Source: UBA1413 sp964552955
GTDB lineage: Bacteria; Bacteroidota; Bacteroidia; Bacteroidales; Prolixibacteraceae
NCBI GenBank assembly: GCA_964552955.1
Contig: CAZKIU010000009.1
Location: 1-64,000 of the forward strand
Direction: 5' to 3'
DNA: 64,000 nt
A program made the position numbers and the translations under genes. Below the pieces are notes generated by a model. That model did not search any database and was not told where the DNA came from. It saw nothing but the letters and a program-made list of their open reading frames with translations. This document shows positions 45,231 through 53,505 of the stretch, in pieces. Numbering within the stretch: position 1 is the stretch's first letter; every line of letters begins with the position of its first letter.

Positions 45231-45674
45231 ATGAATAGCCAGAAAACCAGGGAAACCGTCAGGACCATGTTTACAGAATATCTGGAATCAAGGGGTCACA
45301 GAAAAACCCCGGAAAGGTTTGCCATTGTAGATGAGATCTATTCACGCGAGGGCCATTTTGATGTTGAGTCGCTCTACATCTCGATGAAGAACAAGAATTA
45401 CCGGGTCAGCAGGGCCACGCTCTACAATACGATAGAGTTGCTCCTTGACTGCAAGCTGTTGGTTAAACATCAGTTCGGGAAAAACATTGCCCAGTTTGAA
45501 AAAGCCTTTGCCAACCTGCAGCATGACCATTTAATAGACATGACCACCGGGCAGGTGGTAGAGTTTCATGATCCCCGCATCAGGGAAATCATTGAAGAGG
45601 CCTGTCACAGGAACAATTTCAGGTTATCACACCATTCGCTTTACATTTACGGCCATCAGGAGAAAAAACGGTAA
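45231..45674 (+). CDS. Fur-family transcriptional regulator
   Basis: A 147-residue metal- or peroxide-responsive repressor. The winged helix is TPERFAIVDEIYS...HFDVESLYISMKNKNYRVSRATLYNTIELL. The metal-site residues His98 and His100 (LQHDHLI), Glu111 and His134/135 are present. The structural CxxC zinc motifs of Fur and PerR are absent; the only Cys are at 74 and 125. So it belongs to a Fur branch without the Cys4 zinc site. Its target metal cannot be assigned. It lies between relA and purA as in other Bacteroidota and has its own promoter. Confidence 0.88.
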   Translation: MNSQKTRETVRTMFTEYLESRGHRKTPERFAIVDEIYSREGHFDVESLYISMKNKNYRVSRATLYNTIELLLDCKLLVKHQFGKNIAQFEKAFANLQHDHLIDMTTGQVVEFHDPRIREIIEEACHRNNFRLSHHSLYIYGHQEKKR

Positions 45675-45821
45675 TATCCCCCTTAAAAATTACTACCTTA
45701 GCTGCTTCGTTGTAGTTTTCATGAGCGTATCAGCACGGTTCCGCCGGGAATGCCCGTTGGAAATCAAGGCATGAGGATTACAGGTTTCGCTATGTCATTC
45801 ACATTAACGCTATAATGAAGT

Positions 45822-47096
45822 ATGAAAGCAGATGTTTTGCTCGGCTTGCAGTGGGGAGATGAGGGAAAAGGGAAAGTGGTGGATGTACTGACACCCGATT
45901 ACGATATTATTGCCCGGTTTCAGGGGGGGCCCAATGCGGGGCACACGCTGGAGTTCAACCAGATCAAGCAGGTCCTGCATACTATTCCCAGCGGGATTTT
46001 CAGAAAAAACAAGATCAACATCATCGGAAACGGGGTGGTCATCGATCCCATTGTTTTCAGGAAGGAGATCGCCTCCCTGGCCTCCAAGGGGTATATTATT
46101 TCCGACAATCTGATCATCTCGAAGAAAGCCCACCTTATCCTGCCCACCCACCGGCTGCTCGACATAGCTTCGGAGCAGGCCAAAGGAGAAACCAAAATCG
46201 GCTCTACCCTGAAGGGCATTGGTCCCACTTACCGTGATAAGATAGGCCGGGAAGGGTTGCGTGTAGGGGATATGCTCTCCGACTTTGATGAGAAGTATAC
46301 CCTCCGCACCGAGAGCCACAAACAGATATTGCGTGACCTCTATCATTTTGATTATGAAGAGGCCTTTGATGCATGTGAGAGAGAGTGGTTCGAAGGAATT
46401 GAATTGTTGAAAACCTTCCCCCTGGTTGACACCGAGCATTATATCAATGAGATGCTGGCGGCAGGCAAAAGTATGCTGGCCGAAGGGGCACAGGGAACGC
46501 TTCTCGACATCGACTTCGGATCCTATCCCTTTGTCACCTCTTCCAACACCATTTGTGCCGGGGCCTGCACGGGCCTTGGCATTGCCCCTTCCAGAATCGG
46601 CAGGGTGCTGGGGATCTTCAAGGCCTATTGCACCCGGGTGGGCAGTGGTCCTTTTCCTACTGAACTGAACGATGAAACCGGGGATGCCATTCGCCAGGCA
46701 GGCAATGAATTCGGCTCCACCACAGGAAGACCCCGCCGCTGCGGCTGGCTCGACCTGGTCGCCCTTAAATATGCCATCATGCTCAACGGCGTCACCGAAA
46801 TGATCATGATGAAAGCCGATGTCCTCGACCAGTTTGACCTCCTCAAGGTTTGCGTCGGCTATGAAATCAATGGAGAAGTGGTGGAATCCTTCCCCTTCGA
46901 GATCGATGACCGGCTCAAACCGGTCTACGTCGAACTCCCCGGCTGGAATACCTCCCTGACCGGCATCAGAAAGGCCATCGATTTCCCGGAGGAACTGGTC
47001 CGCTATATCCGATTTATTGAAGACGAAACCGGCGTTCCCATCACCATCGCTTCTGTCGGCCCCAACCGCGACCAGACCATCCGCATAACCGGATAA
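45822..47096 (+). CDS. purA: Adenylosuccinate synthetase
   Basis: The 424-residue enzyme converting IMP and aspartate to adenylosuccinate with GTP. Motifs are GLQWGDEGKGKVVDVL (catalytic Asp and P-loop), GGPNAGHTL, GIGPTYRDKIGREG, AQGTLLDIDFGSYPFVTSS, TRVGSGPFPTEL, GRPRRCGWLD and the nucleotide-site VGPNRDQTI at the C-terminus. Complete. The 147-bp gap upstream contains no further gene. Confidence 0.98.
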   Translation: MKADVLLGLQWGDEGKGKVVDVLTPDYDIIARFQGGPNAGHTLEFNQIKQVLHTIPSGIFRKNKINIIGNGVVIDPIVFRKEIASLASKGYIISDNLIISKKAHLILPTHRLLDIASEQAKGETKIGSTLKGIGPTYRDKIGREGLRVGDMLSDFDEKYTLRTESHKQILRDLYHFDYEEAFDACEREWFEGIELLKTFPLVDTEHYINEMLAAGKSMLAEGAQGTLLDIDFGSYPFVTSSNTICAGACTGLGIAPSRIGRVLGIFKAYCTRVGSGPFPTELNDETGDAIRQAGNEFGSTTGRPRRCGWLDLVALKYAIMLNGVTEMIMMKADVLDQFDLLKVCVGYEINGEVVESFPFEIDDRLKPVYVELPGWNTSLTGIRKAIDFPEELVRYIRFIEDETGVPITIASVGPNRDQTIRITG

Positions 47097-47112
47097 CCCC
47101 CACCCTGCCCAT

Positions 47113-47170
47113 TCTGATATTCTGATATTCTGACCTTCCAGATTCCAGACTCAAGACTCCAGATTCCAGA
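47113..47170. repeat. Heptamer-based intergenic repeat, copy A
   Basis: Between purA and recR lie three near-tandem ATTCTGAT/ATTCTGAC units followed by TTCCAGATTCCAGACTCAAG and more CAGATTC units. The same order, ATATTCTGACCTTCC then GATTCC and GACTCAAGA, occurs at 57192-57283. It has no gene or clear hairpin. Confidence 0.7.
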
Positions 47171-47176
47171 TTGCCT

Positions 47177-47800
47177 ATGTCCCCTGACAGGTTTCCATCG
47201 AAGCTGCTCGAGAACGCGGTAAATGAATTTGCCCGGCTACCGGGTATCGGCCGCAAGAGTGCCCTCCGGCTTGTTCTTCATTTGCTCAGGCAGGAGAAAG
47301 AGGAAGTGACGCAATTTGGGACCACCCTGATCAGGCTGCGCACCGAGATTCTGCATTGCCGCATCTGCCACAATATATCAGACACGCCCGTTTGTGACAT
47401 CTGTAATAATCCCGGCCGCAATGCGAACCTCATCTGTGTGGTGGAGAACATCCGCGATGTGATGGCCGTAGAGAACACCCATCAGTACAACGGGCTTTAC
47501 CATGTCCTTGGCGGTATCATCTCCCCCATGGACGGAATTGCCCCTTCCGACCTGGAGATCGAGTCCCTGGTGCGCAGGGTGGCTTCAGGTCAGGTCACGG
47601 AAGTCATCCTGGCCCTGCCCACGACCATGGAGGGGGACACCACGAATTTTTATATCTACCGTAAACTCAAGCCCTCGGGAGTGACCGTCACCACCCTGGC
47701 CCGTGGTATTTCCATCGGTGACGATCTGGAGTATACCGATGAGATTACCCTGGGCCGGTCGATTCTTCACCGCACCGATTTTGAGAAAAGTCTGAAATAA
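47177..47800 (+). CDS. recR: Recombination protein RecR
   Basis: A 207-residue DNA repair protein that works with RecO to load RecA at gaps. N-terminal HhH with FARLPGIGRKSALRL, a Cys4 zinc finger (CRICHNISDTPVCDIC), a Toprim domain (ICVVENIRDVMAVENT, YHVLGGIISPMDG) and the C-terminal GVTVTTLARGISIGDDLEYTD. I use the ATG at 47177; a TTG two codons upstream is less likely. It is followed 7 bp later by a GT2 gene. Confidence 0.97.
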   Translation: MSPDRFPSKLLENAVNEFARLPGIGRKSALRLVLHLLRQEKEEVTQFGTTLIRLRTEILHCRICHNISDTPVCDICNNPGRNANLICVVENIRDVMAVENTHQYNGLYHVLGGIISPMDGIAPSDLEIESLVRRVASGQVTEVILALPTTMEGDTTNFYIYRKLKPSGVTVTTLARGISIGDDLEYTDEITLGRSILHRTDFEKSLK

Positions 47801-47807
47801 GCGTGGC

Positions 47808-49772
47808 ATGAAGCTTTCCATCATCATCGTCAACTACAACGTCAGGCATTTCCTCGATCAGTGCCTCCACTCGGTCATGAAGGCTGCCGAGGGGATCGAC
47901 ACCGAAGTTTTTGTAGTGGACAACGCTTCCGTGGACGGCTCCTGCAACCTGGTCAGGGACAAGTATCCCACCGTGAAGCTGATCGCCAACAGCAGGAATG
48001 CAGGCTATTCGGCAGCCAACAACCAGGCGGTCCGCCTCTCTACTGGTGAATATATCCTCCTGCTCAATCCCGACACCGTGGTGGAGGAGGACACCTTCAC
48101 CAAGGTGGTGCGGTTCATGGATGAACATCCTGATGCCGGCGGGGTAGGTGTGAAGATGATCGATGGCAAAGGCAGATTCCTTCCCGAATCTAAAAGAGGG
48201 TTGCCCACCCCCTGGGTCGCCTTTTACAAAATCTTCGGATTCTCCAAACTCTTTCCCCATTCCCGGACGTTCGGCAGGTACCACCTCTCCTACCTCGATG
48301 AAAACAGCATCCATCCCGTGGATGTCCTTTGCGGAGCCTTCATGCTGCTGCGCAGGGAAACCCTGGAAAAAACAGGACTCCTCGATGAGGCCTTTTTCAT
48401 GTATGGCGAAGATATTGACCTGAGCTACAGAATAACACTCGCAGGATACAGGAACTATTACGTTCCGGAGACCACCATCATCCACTACAAGGGGGAGAGC
48501 ACAAAAAAAGATTCCATCAACTATGTCAGGGTTTTCTACAACGCGATGATCATCTTTGCGGGGAAGCACTTTTCATCGGGCAATGCCAGGATCTTCTCTT
48601 TTATGATTCATCTGGCCATCTATTTCAGGGCATTCATGGCCATTATGCAACGTCTTTTCAGCCGGGTATACCTTCCCCTGATGGATGCTATCCTCGTTTA
48701 CAGTGGGTTTCTGCTGATACTCCCGTTATGGGAGAAGATCATGTTCGAACCGGGGCATTACCCCGATATTTACCTTACCAGGGTAGTCCCGGTCTATATT
48801 CTCTTCTGGCTGGCGGGGATTCATTTTTCGGGCGGGTACGGCAAGCCCGTCAGTCTGAAGCGGTTGCTACGGGGCATTCTCTGGGGCACATTGGCCCTGC
48901 TGATCGCCTACTCCCTCATCAGCGAGGAGCTGCGTTTCTCGCGGGTGATGATCCTTATCGGAGCCTTCTGGGCCATGTTTTTTCTGCCCCTCGTCAGGAT
49001 GGTCTTCAGCCGGTGGCGCATCCCGGGGTTTGAGCTCGACCTGGACCGCCCCAAGAGAATCGCCATTGCGGGCGATCCTGAGGAGGTGGCCCGGGTGAAG
49101 GAGTTGCTTCAGCAGGTTCCCGTCAAACCGGTTTATGCCGGATATATCTCGCTGACCCCCGGTGACAGCCATCCGGAGGTGCTCGGCACCATCGATCAGA
49201 TGAAGGAGATCATCAGGATCAACCGCATCGGGGAGATCATTTTTTGTGCGGGCAACCTGGGTTCCGGCAAAATCATCAGTGCCATGCTGGACCTCTCGGA
49301 TCTCGATGTCGATTACAAGATTGCCCCCCCCGAAAGCATGAGTATCATCGGCAGCAACTCCATTCATACGGCCGGAGATCTCTATCTGGTCCATATCAAT
49401 GCCATTACCCGCAAATCAAACCGGCAGGCCAAAAGAGGCTTCGACCTGGCGGCAGCCACCCTGCTGTTGCTGGCCTCTCCCCTGCTCATCTGGTGCGTGT
49501 CGCACAAAACCAGGATGTTCCGCAACCTTACCGGAGTCCTCTCCGGAAAGTACGCCCTGGTGGGCTATATCCCCTCGCAGGAGCCGGAAGAAGAACTGCC
49601 CCCCCTGCGTAAAGGCATTCTGCACCCGGGGCTCCTCTTCAGTCGCGACACCCTTCTCCCTGGCCGCATCCACCAGCTTAATATCTTATATGCCAAGGAC
49701 TACCGGGTACTCAATGACCTGGAGATCCTGGTTTCCAACCTCAAAAAACTGGACAGCCATGTCACGGAGTAA
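47808..49772 (+). CDS. GT2 glycosyltransferase fused to membrane and degenerate sugar-phosphate transferase domains
   Basis: A 654-residue three-part protein. Residues 1-240 are a GT2 enzyme: IIIVNYNVRHFLDQCL, VVDNASVDGS, LLNPDTVVEED and the MYGEDIDLSYRI acceptor motif. Residues about 245-405 hold four to five membrane segments. Residues about 415-530 resemble the Rossmann-like CoA-binding domain of WbaP/WcaJ-type transferases (KRIAIAGDPEEVARVKELLQ, EVLGTIDQMKEIIRINRIGE). The end (KRGFDLAAATLLLLASPLLIW ... GKYALVGYIPSQEPEEE) looks like the phosphoglycosyl transferase domain with its central catalytic part missing. It overlaps the GNAT gene by 14 bp. It likely builds envelope polysaccharide. 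Confidence 0.82.
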   Translation: MKLSIIIVNYNVRHFLDQCLHSVMKAAEGIDTEVFVVDNASVDGSCNLVRDKYPTVKLIANSRNAGYSAANNQAVRLSTGEYILLLNPDTVVEEDTFTKVVRFMDEHPDAGGVGVKMIDGKGRFLPESKRGLPTPWVAFYKIFGFSKLFPHSRTFGRYHLSYLDENSIHPVDVLCGAFMLLRRETLEKTGLLDEAFFMYGEDIDLSYRITLAGYRNYYVPETTIIHYKGESTKKDSINYVRVFYNAMIIFAGKHFSSGNARIFSFMIHLAIYFRAFMAIMQRLFSRVYLPLMDAILVYSGFLLILPLWEKIMFEPGHYPDIYLTRVVPVYILFWLAGIHFSGGYGKPVSLKRLLRGILWGTLALLIAYSLISEELRFSRVMILIGAFWAMFFLPLVRMVFSRWRIPGFELDLDRPKRIAIAGDPEEVARVKELLQQVPVKPVYAGYISLTPGDSHPEVLGTIDQMKEIIRINRIGEIIFCAGNLGSGKIISAMLDLSDLDVDYKIAPPESMSIIGSNSIHTAGDLYLVHINAITRKSNRQAKRGFDLAAATLLLLASPLLIWCVSHKTRMFRNLTGVLSGKYALVGYIPSQEPEEELPPLRKGILHPGLLFSRDTLLPGRIHQLNILYAKDYRVLNDLEILVSNLKKLDSHVTE

Positions 49773-50310
49773 CCTGCTGGCCTACGGCAAAGTGATACTC
49801 AGGGCACCCGAGCCCTCCGACCTGGACCTGCTCTATGAGTGGGAAAATGATACCGTTTTGTGGGAAGTCAGCAACACGCACGCGCCATTTTCGCGTCAGG
49901 TCCTCTCCCGCTATCTCGAGAATGCCGGCCGTGACCTCTATGAACAGAAACAGGTCAGGATGATCATCCAAACCAGGGAAGGGAAAGCGGTGGGAGCCGT
50001 TGACCTCTTCGATATTGATCTTTTCCATCAGCGGGCCGGAATTGGCATCATGATCTGTCCCGGCAAAGTGCGCCACCAGGGATTCGCCACCGACGCCCTG
50101 ATGGTCCTCGAAAACTACGCCCTGGAATGCGTCGGCCTGCGTCAGCTCTGGGCCGCGGTCGCCGAAGACAACTCCAACAGTATTGGGCTTTTCAGCAAAG
50201 CAGGCTATGAACATACCGGTACCAGAAAAAAATGGATCAATACCCTGAATGGTTGGAAAGATGAATGGTTTTTTCAGAAGATTCTTACCACGGCCACCGC
50301 TGTTTATTGA
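49759..50310 (+). CDS. GNAT-family N-acetyltransferase (RimJ/RimL-like)
   Basis: A 183-residue acetyltransferase from the ATG at 49759; the frame is open to 49399 but that part shadows the preceding gene. It starts with KVILRAPEPSDLDLLYEWEND, typical of the RimJ/RimL branch, and has the acetyl-CoA site as ICPGKVRHQGFATDALMVL, followed by NSIGLFSKAGYEHTGTRKKW. Substrate unknown; N-terminal amines, sugars or polyamines are possible. It overlaps the GT2 fusion by 14 bp (ATG before TAA), so the two are translationally coupled. Confidence 0.9.
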   Translation: MSRSNLLAYGKVILRAPEPSDLDLLYEWENDTVLWEVSNTHAPFSRQVLSRYLENAGRDLYEQKQVRMIIQTREGKAVGAVDLFDIDLFHQRAGIGIMICPGKVRHQGFATDALMVLENYALECVGLRQLWAAVAEDNSNSIGLFSKAGYEHTGTRKKWINTLNGWKDEWFFQKILTTATAVY

Positions 50311-50343
50311 AAAACGTTTATATTTGCACTCTCAAAATCACAC

Positions 50344-50418
50344 GGTGGATGTAGCTCAGTAGGTTAGAGCGTCGGATTGTGGTTCCGAAGGTCGTCGGTT
50401 CGAGCCCGATCTTCCACC
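50344..50418 (+). tRNA. tRNA-His (GTG)
   Basis: The anticodon loop TTGTGGT on stem TCGGA/TCCGA gives anticodon GTG. The extra 5' G (G-1, 50344) can pair with C73, the identity element of tRNA-His. The acceptor is GTGGATG/CTTCCAC with one T-T mismatch at 6-67, and the T arm is GTCGG-TTCGAGC-CCGAT. CCA is not encoded directly after C73. Confidence 0.96.
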
Positions 50419-50423
50419 CACCA

Positions 50424-50457
50424 AAAAAAACCGTCTCAGGAATGAGACGGTTTTTTT
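50424..50457. terminator. Terminator after tRNA-His
   Basis: CCGTCTC-AGGAAT-GAGACGG with flanking A-tract and T7; the A/T pairs extend the stem. It works in both directions and also faces the minus-strand gene ending at 50487. Confidence 0.88.
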
Positions 50458-50486
50458 GCTTTATACCTTCTGTGTTGATGCTTTGC

Positions 50487-50885
50487 TCAGAGTTTACGTT
50501 TTTCAATGACCGCCCCATTTTCCTGAAGCAACAGAAAATAGCGGTCCAGGTATTTGTCACGGGCGATGATTTCATAAAAGAGGGTTCCATGCTGGGTAAT
50601 CTCAATCAGGTTCATCAGCTCCCCCACTATTTCAGCCTGACGGGCCACCTGAGGTTTCACCATGTGGAGGGGCAGATTGCGCTTGCTCACCTGCAGCTCT
50701 CCCTCTTCACTGAACCGGGCAATGGTTTCCATCCCTTCATGGTAAAAAACCGCTTCGTAACACTTTTCTTCCTCAAACCATTCCACGTTGAGCAGGTCAC
50801 CATACATTTTATACAAGGCAGAAACGACCCGCGCCGGCGGGGTAAAATGATTGGGAGGAATAAAATGGTGTATGATGGAATTCAT
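50487..50885 (-). CDS. Hypothetical protein, possibly PepSY-like
   Basis: A 132-residue protein without signal peptide or membrane segment. I do not recognise it firmly. The pattern NVEWFEEEKCYEAVFYHEG then ETIARFSEEGELQVSKR, a helix (ARQAEIVGELMNLIEI) and the strand pair FYEIIARDKYLDRYFLLLQE-NGAVIEKRKL resembles the repeated strand-helix layout of PepSY-like domains. It lies 61 bp downstream of the ECF sigma gene on the same strand, so a partner or regulator role for that sigma factor is possible but unproven. Confidence 0.6.
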   Translation of the reverse strand: MNSIIHHFIPPNHFTPPARVVSALYKMYGDLLNVEWFEEEKCYEAVFYHEGMETIARFSEEGELQVSKRNLPLHMVKPQVARQAEIVGELMNLIEITQHGTLFYEIIARDKYLDRYFLLLQENGAVIEKRKL

Positions 50886-50946
50886 AAAAATCTTTTAGCT
50901 ATTGACGCTGAAGCTCAGTAAAAGTAACATATCCCTCCCGATTATT

Positions 50947-51510
50947 TTACGAGTATCGCTCCTTGTAGAGGTAAAAGACCCTGGTCCGGGCCCTTTTAAG
51001 CCTCATTTTTACCGCATCCTCACTGATGCGGAGGGTGGCCCCGATCTCGCGCAGGGAAAGCTCATCCTGATACTTCATCAGCAACAGGGCTTTCTCCTCG
51101 GGGTGTACCAGGTCGAGTATGGTCAGCACATTCTCAAAAGTGGCCCCCGACAGATCTTCCTCTGACTCATCAGGGATCTCCGGAATCAGATTGGTCTTAT
51201 TCCAGTCGGGATAATGAAGTTTTTTCTGGGCCCTGAGGTAATCGATACAATAATTATAGGTGATGGCATAGATCCAGGAGGAGAAGGAGCTGTTACCCTT
51301 GAAACCAGGAAGTTTCTCATAGACTCTGGTCAGAATGTCGTTGGAGAATTCCTGGGCCGCTTTCCGGTTTTTGAGGAAGCTGAAGACCTTATCCACTACT
51401 TTCTGGTGATAACGGCGATAAAGCACACCGAACAACTCAGGCTTGTTTTCGATCAGGATCTTGCTGACAATCTCCTCATCTTTGAGTCCCATGTATTTAC
51501 CCTCTGACAT
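50947..51510 (-). CDS. ECF-type RNA polymerase sigma factor
   Basis: A 187-residue group 4 sigma factor. Region 2 is FGVLYRRYHQKVVDKVFSFL with FSNDILTRVYEKL and SSFSSWIYAITYNYCIDYLR (the -10 reading helices). Region 4 is VHPEEKALLLMKYQDELSLR then IGATLRISEDAVKMRLKRAR, a clear HTH. No anti-sigma factor with a membrane segment is adjacent; the only co-oriented neighbour is the 132-residue protein downstream. It is divergent from the lipoprotein/L,D-transpeptidase cluster, which it may control. Confidence 0.93.
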   Translation of the reverse strand: MSEGKYMGLKDEEIVSKILIENKPELFGVLYRRYHQKVVDKVFSFLKNRKAAQEFSNDILTRVYEKLPGFKGNSSFSSWIYAITYNYCIDYLRAQKKLHYPDWNKTNLIPEIPDESEEDLSGATFENVLTILDLVHPEEKALLLMKYQDELSLREIGATLRISEDAVKMRLKRARTRVFYLYKERYS

Positions 51511-51543
51511 ACTCCAACTGCAAACGGTTGCATCGCAACATCA

Positions 51544-51623
51544 TGAGAAATCTCAACTTTTTTTTTTCAAATATTGTTACTTCACCAAATTCTTCCGTCT
51601 AAATGAAGAATTCAATCTGAATT
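51544..51623. promoter_or_regulatory. Divergent control region with two palindromes
   Basis: The 183-bp AT-rich gap between the sigma gene and the lipoprotein gene contains TGAGA-AA-TCTCA (51544-51555) and AATTCA-ATC-TGAATT (51609-51623), both perfect. No canonical TTTG/TAnnTTTG promoter was found for either gene, which fits control by an alternative sigma factor or by a regulator. Confidence 0.4.
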
Positions 51624-51693
51624 GGTTCATTCGATACGAGATTTCAATTCAGTTAGAAATAATAATTTAAACAAAATTAATTTTTTTTGTGTT

Positions 51694-52284
51694 ATGAAAA
51701 ACAAATTCGTACTTGGTTTTGTGATGATCAGCTTTGTTGTATTGCTGAGTAGTTGTGCAAAAGTTCCTCAGGCTGAACTGGATGCCCTGACCGCTGCTAT
51801 CGAAGATGCACGTGCCACGGGTGCTGATGTTTATCTGCCCACCGAATTCGCCGCCATGCAGGATTCCATGAATGCCATCAACACGATGGTGGAAGAGCAG
51901 AAAGGCAAGCTTTTCGGCAATTTCAAGGCTGTCAGCGCGAAAGTTGCTGAACTGACCGCCACTGCTGCTACCGTGAAAGGTAATGTGGAAACCCGCAAAG
52001 CAGAAGTGAAGACCGAAATTGACAACCTGATGGTTGAAGTGAGCACCCTGGTTGGTGAAGCCAAAGGTCTTGTGGCCAAGGCTCCCCGTGGAAAAGAAGG
52101 TGCTGCTGCCGTTGAAGCTATCAAAACTGAAATCGGTGTGGTTGAAACCGCCGTTTCTGAAGCTGCCGGTAAACTGGAAGCTGGTGACCTGATGGGCACC
52201 CTTGATCAGCTTAAAGCTGCCAAGGAAAAAGTGACCGCCATCACCACCGAACTCAACGACGTCATCGCAAAGGTAAAGAAGTAA
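51694..52284 (+). CDS. Helical outer-membrane lipoprotein, DUF4398-like, C-terminal Lys-Lys
   Basis: A 196-residue lipoprotein from the ATG at 51694: MKNKFVLGFVMISFVVLLSS then Cys21 as lipidation site, no Asp at +2. The mature part is almost entirely helical and low in aromatics, rich in Ala, Lys, Glu, Val and Thr, ending ELNDVIAKVKK. The segment ARATGADVYLPTEFAAMQDSM resembles DUF4398 proteins. The strongly biased codon use, the terminator right after it (52321-52352) and the long AT-rich leader suggest high expression. Long helix, lipid anchor and C-terminal lysines are the features of Braun lipoprotein; two L,D-transpeptidases follow. That link is inference. Confidence 0.82.
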   Translation: MKNKFVLGFVMISFVVLLSSCAKVPQAELDALTAAIEDARATGADVYLPTEFAAMQDSMNAINTMVEEQKGKLFGNFKAVSAKVAELTATAATVKGNVETRKAEVKTEIDNLMVEVSTLVGEAKGLVAKAPRGKEGAAAVEAIKTEIGVVETAVSEAAGKLEAGDLMGTLDQLKAAKEKVTAITTELNDVIAKVKK

Positions 52285-52320
52285 TAAGCTCAATTAGTTT
52301 ATTGTTTTGTTTCATTGGAT

Positions 52321-52352
52321 ATCCCCGGGGTCCTTTCTCCGGGGATTTTTTT
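52321..52352 (+). terminator. Terminator/attenuator after the lipoprotein gene
   Basis: ATCCCCGG and CCGGGGAT form an 8-bp stem with a 10-base loop followed by T7. Only 14 bp remain before the next ATG, so downstream genes are probably reached by read-through, keeping them at lower level than the lipoprotein. Confidence 0.85.
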
Positions 52353-52365
52353 AAACTAACGGTTC

Positions 52366-53505
52366 ATGGGTCAGAGGAAAAAAAGGATAAGAGCCGGTTT
52401 GACGACGGTAGCCATAGGGATACCACTGATGCTTCTGGCGGGAGGATGGGTCTACACCAAATGGCCCGATCCGCCGATGGAAGCACTGCGGAATGCTGCC
52501 GATGCCATCACGGTAGCCCGTGATGCCGAAGCCGCCAAATATGCACCTGAACTTCTGGAGGAGACCGTTGCCCTCTTCGATTCGGCCATGACCCACCTTA
52601 AAACAGAAAACAACCGTTTTTTCCTCAACAGGGACTTCTCCCGCGTGGAGGGCTTTGCCGGAGAGGCGACCCGCAAGGGAGCCCTGGCCTATGAGAAAGC
52701 CTCCGAGAAGGCCAGGAATGTCAACCATACCACGGCAGCCACCCTGGAAGACCTGGAAAAGAGAACAGCCGGATTCAAAACCATATACTCTCCTCTTCCT
52801 CTGAGAAAAGCAGTCAGGGAGAGTTTCAACCAGGCGGTGATGATCCTGTCAGAAGCCAGGCTGGCCAGGGAAAAAGGAGATTTTCACATTGCAGAGGTCA
52901 AACTGGAGAAAGCGGGCAAGCTGATGCGGGATTCAGAAAAGAAAGCCGGCACCATGCTGGAAGAGTATTTCATGGATTACCCCCGCTGGCGGGAGATGGC
53001 TGATAAGGCCATTGCCAGGTCGGCCAGCCAGGGCTCTACCGCTATCGTCGTTGACAAGATGGCCCACCTGCTCAGAGTGTATCAGAACGGCAAAGTCAGG
53101 GCGGAATTCAAGGTTGAATTCGGCCCCAACTGGATCGGTCAAAAATCGCACAAAGGGGACCAGGCTACCCCGGAAGGAGTCTACCAGGTGATCCAGAAAA
53201 AGGACCGTCACAGGACCATTTACTATAAAGCCCTGCTTATCAACTATCCCAACGGAGACGACAGGGTCAGATTTAAAAAGAACATCGACAGCCATAAGTT
53301 CTCGCGCAAAACGGAGATCGGCGGATCCATCGAGATTCACGGGCACGGGGGAAGGGGATTTGACTGGACCAACGGCTGTGTGGCCCTCGACAATAAAGAT
53401 ATGGATGTCGTCTTCAGCCTTGCCCGGGAAAATACTCCCGTGATCATTGTAGGATCTCTCGAACCATTGGAAAAAGTTATCAGCCATGTCAAATCAGCAC
53501 AGTGA
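52366..53505 (+). CDS. L,D-transpeptidase with N-terminal DUF4398-like helical module
   Basis: A 379-residue envelope enzyme. A membrane segment (LTTVAIGIPLMLLAGGWVY, about 12-30) anchors it with the rest in the periplasm. Residues 38-205 are helical and resemble the neighbouring lipoprotein (AITVARDAEAAKYAPELLEE against its IEDARATGADVYLPTEF). Residues about 224-363 are the YkuD catalytic domain: KGDQATPEGVYQVIQK, IEIHGHGGRGFDWTNGCVAL with His325/His327 and catalytic Cys338. The HGxGG...TNGCVAL form is of the YafK type. It may form 3-3 crosslinks, attach lipoprotein to peptidoglycan or remove it. It overlaps the next gene by 20 bp. Confidence 0.88.
   Translation: MGQRKKRIRAGLTTVAIGIPLMLLAGGWVYTKWPDPPMEALRNAADAITVARDAEAAKYAPELLEETVALFDSAMTHLKTENNRFFLNRDFSRVEGFAGEATRKGALAYEKASEKARNVNHTTAATLEDLEKRTAGFKTIYSPLPLRKAVRESFNQAVMILSEARLAREKGDFHIAEVKLEKAGKLMRDSEKKAGTMLEEYFMDYPRWREMADKAIARSASQGSTAIVVDKMAHLLRVYQNGKVRAEFKVEFGPNWIGQKSHKGDQATPEGVYQVIQKKDRHRTIYYKALLINYPNGDDRVRFKKNIDSHKFSRKTEIGGSIEIHGHGGRGFDWTNGCVALDNKDMDVVFSLARENTPVIIVGSLEPLEKVISHVKSAQ

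Noticed and set aside
49399..49758. Extended start of the GNAT gene
   Set aside because: The extension is an out-of-frame shadow of the GT2 fusion; RimJ/RimL proteins start close to the ATG at 49759.
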